A stretch of DNA of 5,708 bases from an uncultured Collinsella sp. (lineage in GTDB: Bacteria > Actinomycetota > Coriobacteriia > Coriobacteriales > Coriobacteriaceae), in contig URTW01000133.1 of the NCBI GenBank assembly GCA_900550815.1, forward strand, positions 1-5,708, written 5' to 3'. The notes under the pieces are model-generated. The model worked only from the letters and a program-made list of their open reading frames with translations. It made no database searches and was not told the DNA's origin. Of the stretch, positions 5,522-5,708 are shown piece by piece (within the stretch, counting starts at the first letter, position 1; every line of letters begins with the position of its first letter). A program made the translations under genes and the position numbers.

Positions 5522-5708
5522 CTACAGCTTGATGTCAAAGTTGATCTCGGGAACGGCGGCCAAGTCGGCCAGCGTCACGCCGTCGACGTACTTTTCGATC
5601 ACGTCGTCCAAACCGCGCCAGAACTTGCCCGTTGAGCACAAATCGCTGCGGGTGCAGCTGTTGTCGATGCCGTCGCATGCCACCGGGACCGTACAGCCCA
5701 CCACCGCC
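5522..5708 (-). CDS. Rrf2-family transcriptional regulator, C-terminal part (5' end outside window)
   Basis: The frame is open to the right edge, so the DNA-binding winged helix lies outside. The visible 61 residues match the second half of Rrf2/IscR/NsrR-type regulators. They show a cysteine cluster, then FWRGLDDVIEKYVDGVTLADLA, the long dimerisation helix and the family's TLADL ending. The cysteines run VACDGIDNSC then TRSDLC, spaced C-x6-C-x5-C, with one more Cys six residues upstream of the first. IscR-type regulators use three such cysteines to hold an iron-sulfur cluster, typically C-x5-C-x5-C, so cluster binding is plausible but not shown. The stop is TAG at 5522-5524. No clear terminator follows before the repeat region, so read-through into the surface-protein gene, which has the same orientation, is possible. 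Family assignment is good; the regulated genes are unknown. Confidence 0.82.
   Translation of the reverse strand, partial: AVVGCTVPVACDGIDNSCTRSDLCSTGKFWRGLDDVIEKYVDGVTLADLAAVPEINFDIKL

Overview
The window looks like chromosomal DNA from a high-GC Gram-positive gut bacterium of the Coriobacteriia, most likely Collinsella. This rests on base composition, a sortase-type cell-wall sorting signal (MPKTG), an Rrf2 regulator and the overall gene families. The genus is inferred, because no rRNA or marker gene is present.

Layout. At the left edge the end of a small multi-pass membrane protein (2-367, +, GtrA-like in shape) is followed by a complete family-2 glycosyltransferase (538-1557, +) resembling GlfT2-type galactofuranosyl/rhamnosyl transferases. 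Together they suggest envelope polysaccharide synthesis. Converging on them is a 598-residue protein (1582-3378, -) of the AAA-ATPase-like plus PD-(D/E)XK nuclease family. Key residues look lost in both its ATPase and its nuclease motifs. Its start is best placed at a GTG with a strong Shine-Dalgarno.

A strong intrinsic terminator (3511-3548) closes the next minus-strand unit, a cell-surface protein spread over 3581-5383. It has a signal peptide, a domain resembling the VgrG3 C-terminal peptidoglycan-hydrolase-like fold, a long Ser/Asp-rich then Lys/Glu-rich stalk, a run of ten threonines and an MPKTG sorting signal. An in-frame TGA at 4751-4753 splits it into 210- and 385-residue pieces, at a position where the family is expected to carry Trp. 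The stop separates the secretion signal from the wall anchor. The 138 bp upstream of this gene hold a perfect 16-bp palindrome and a 9-bp direct repeat at 21-bp spacing, a candidate operator. The right edge cuts into an Rrf2-family regulator with a three-cysteine motif (5522-5708, -).

No tRNA, rRNA, CRISPR array or insertion sequence was seen. The most notable items are the single-base interruption of the surface hydrolase and the apparently catalysis-dead, cysteine-rich ATPase/nuclease homologue. No clearly new multi-gene system is visible.
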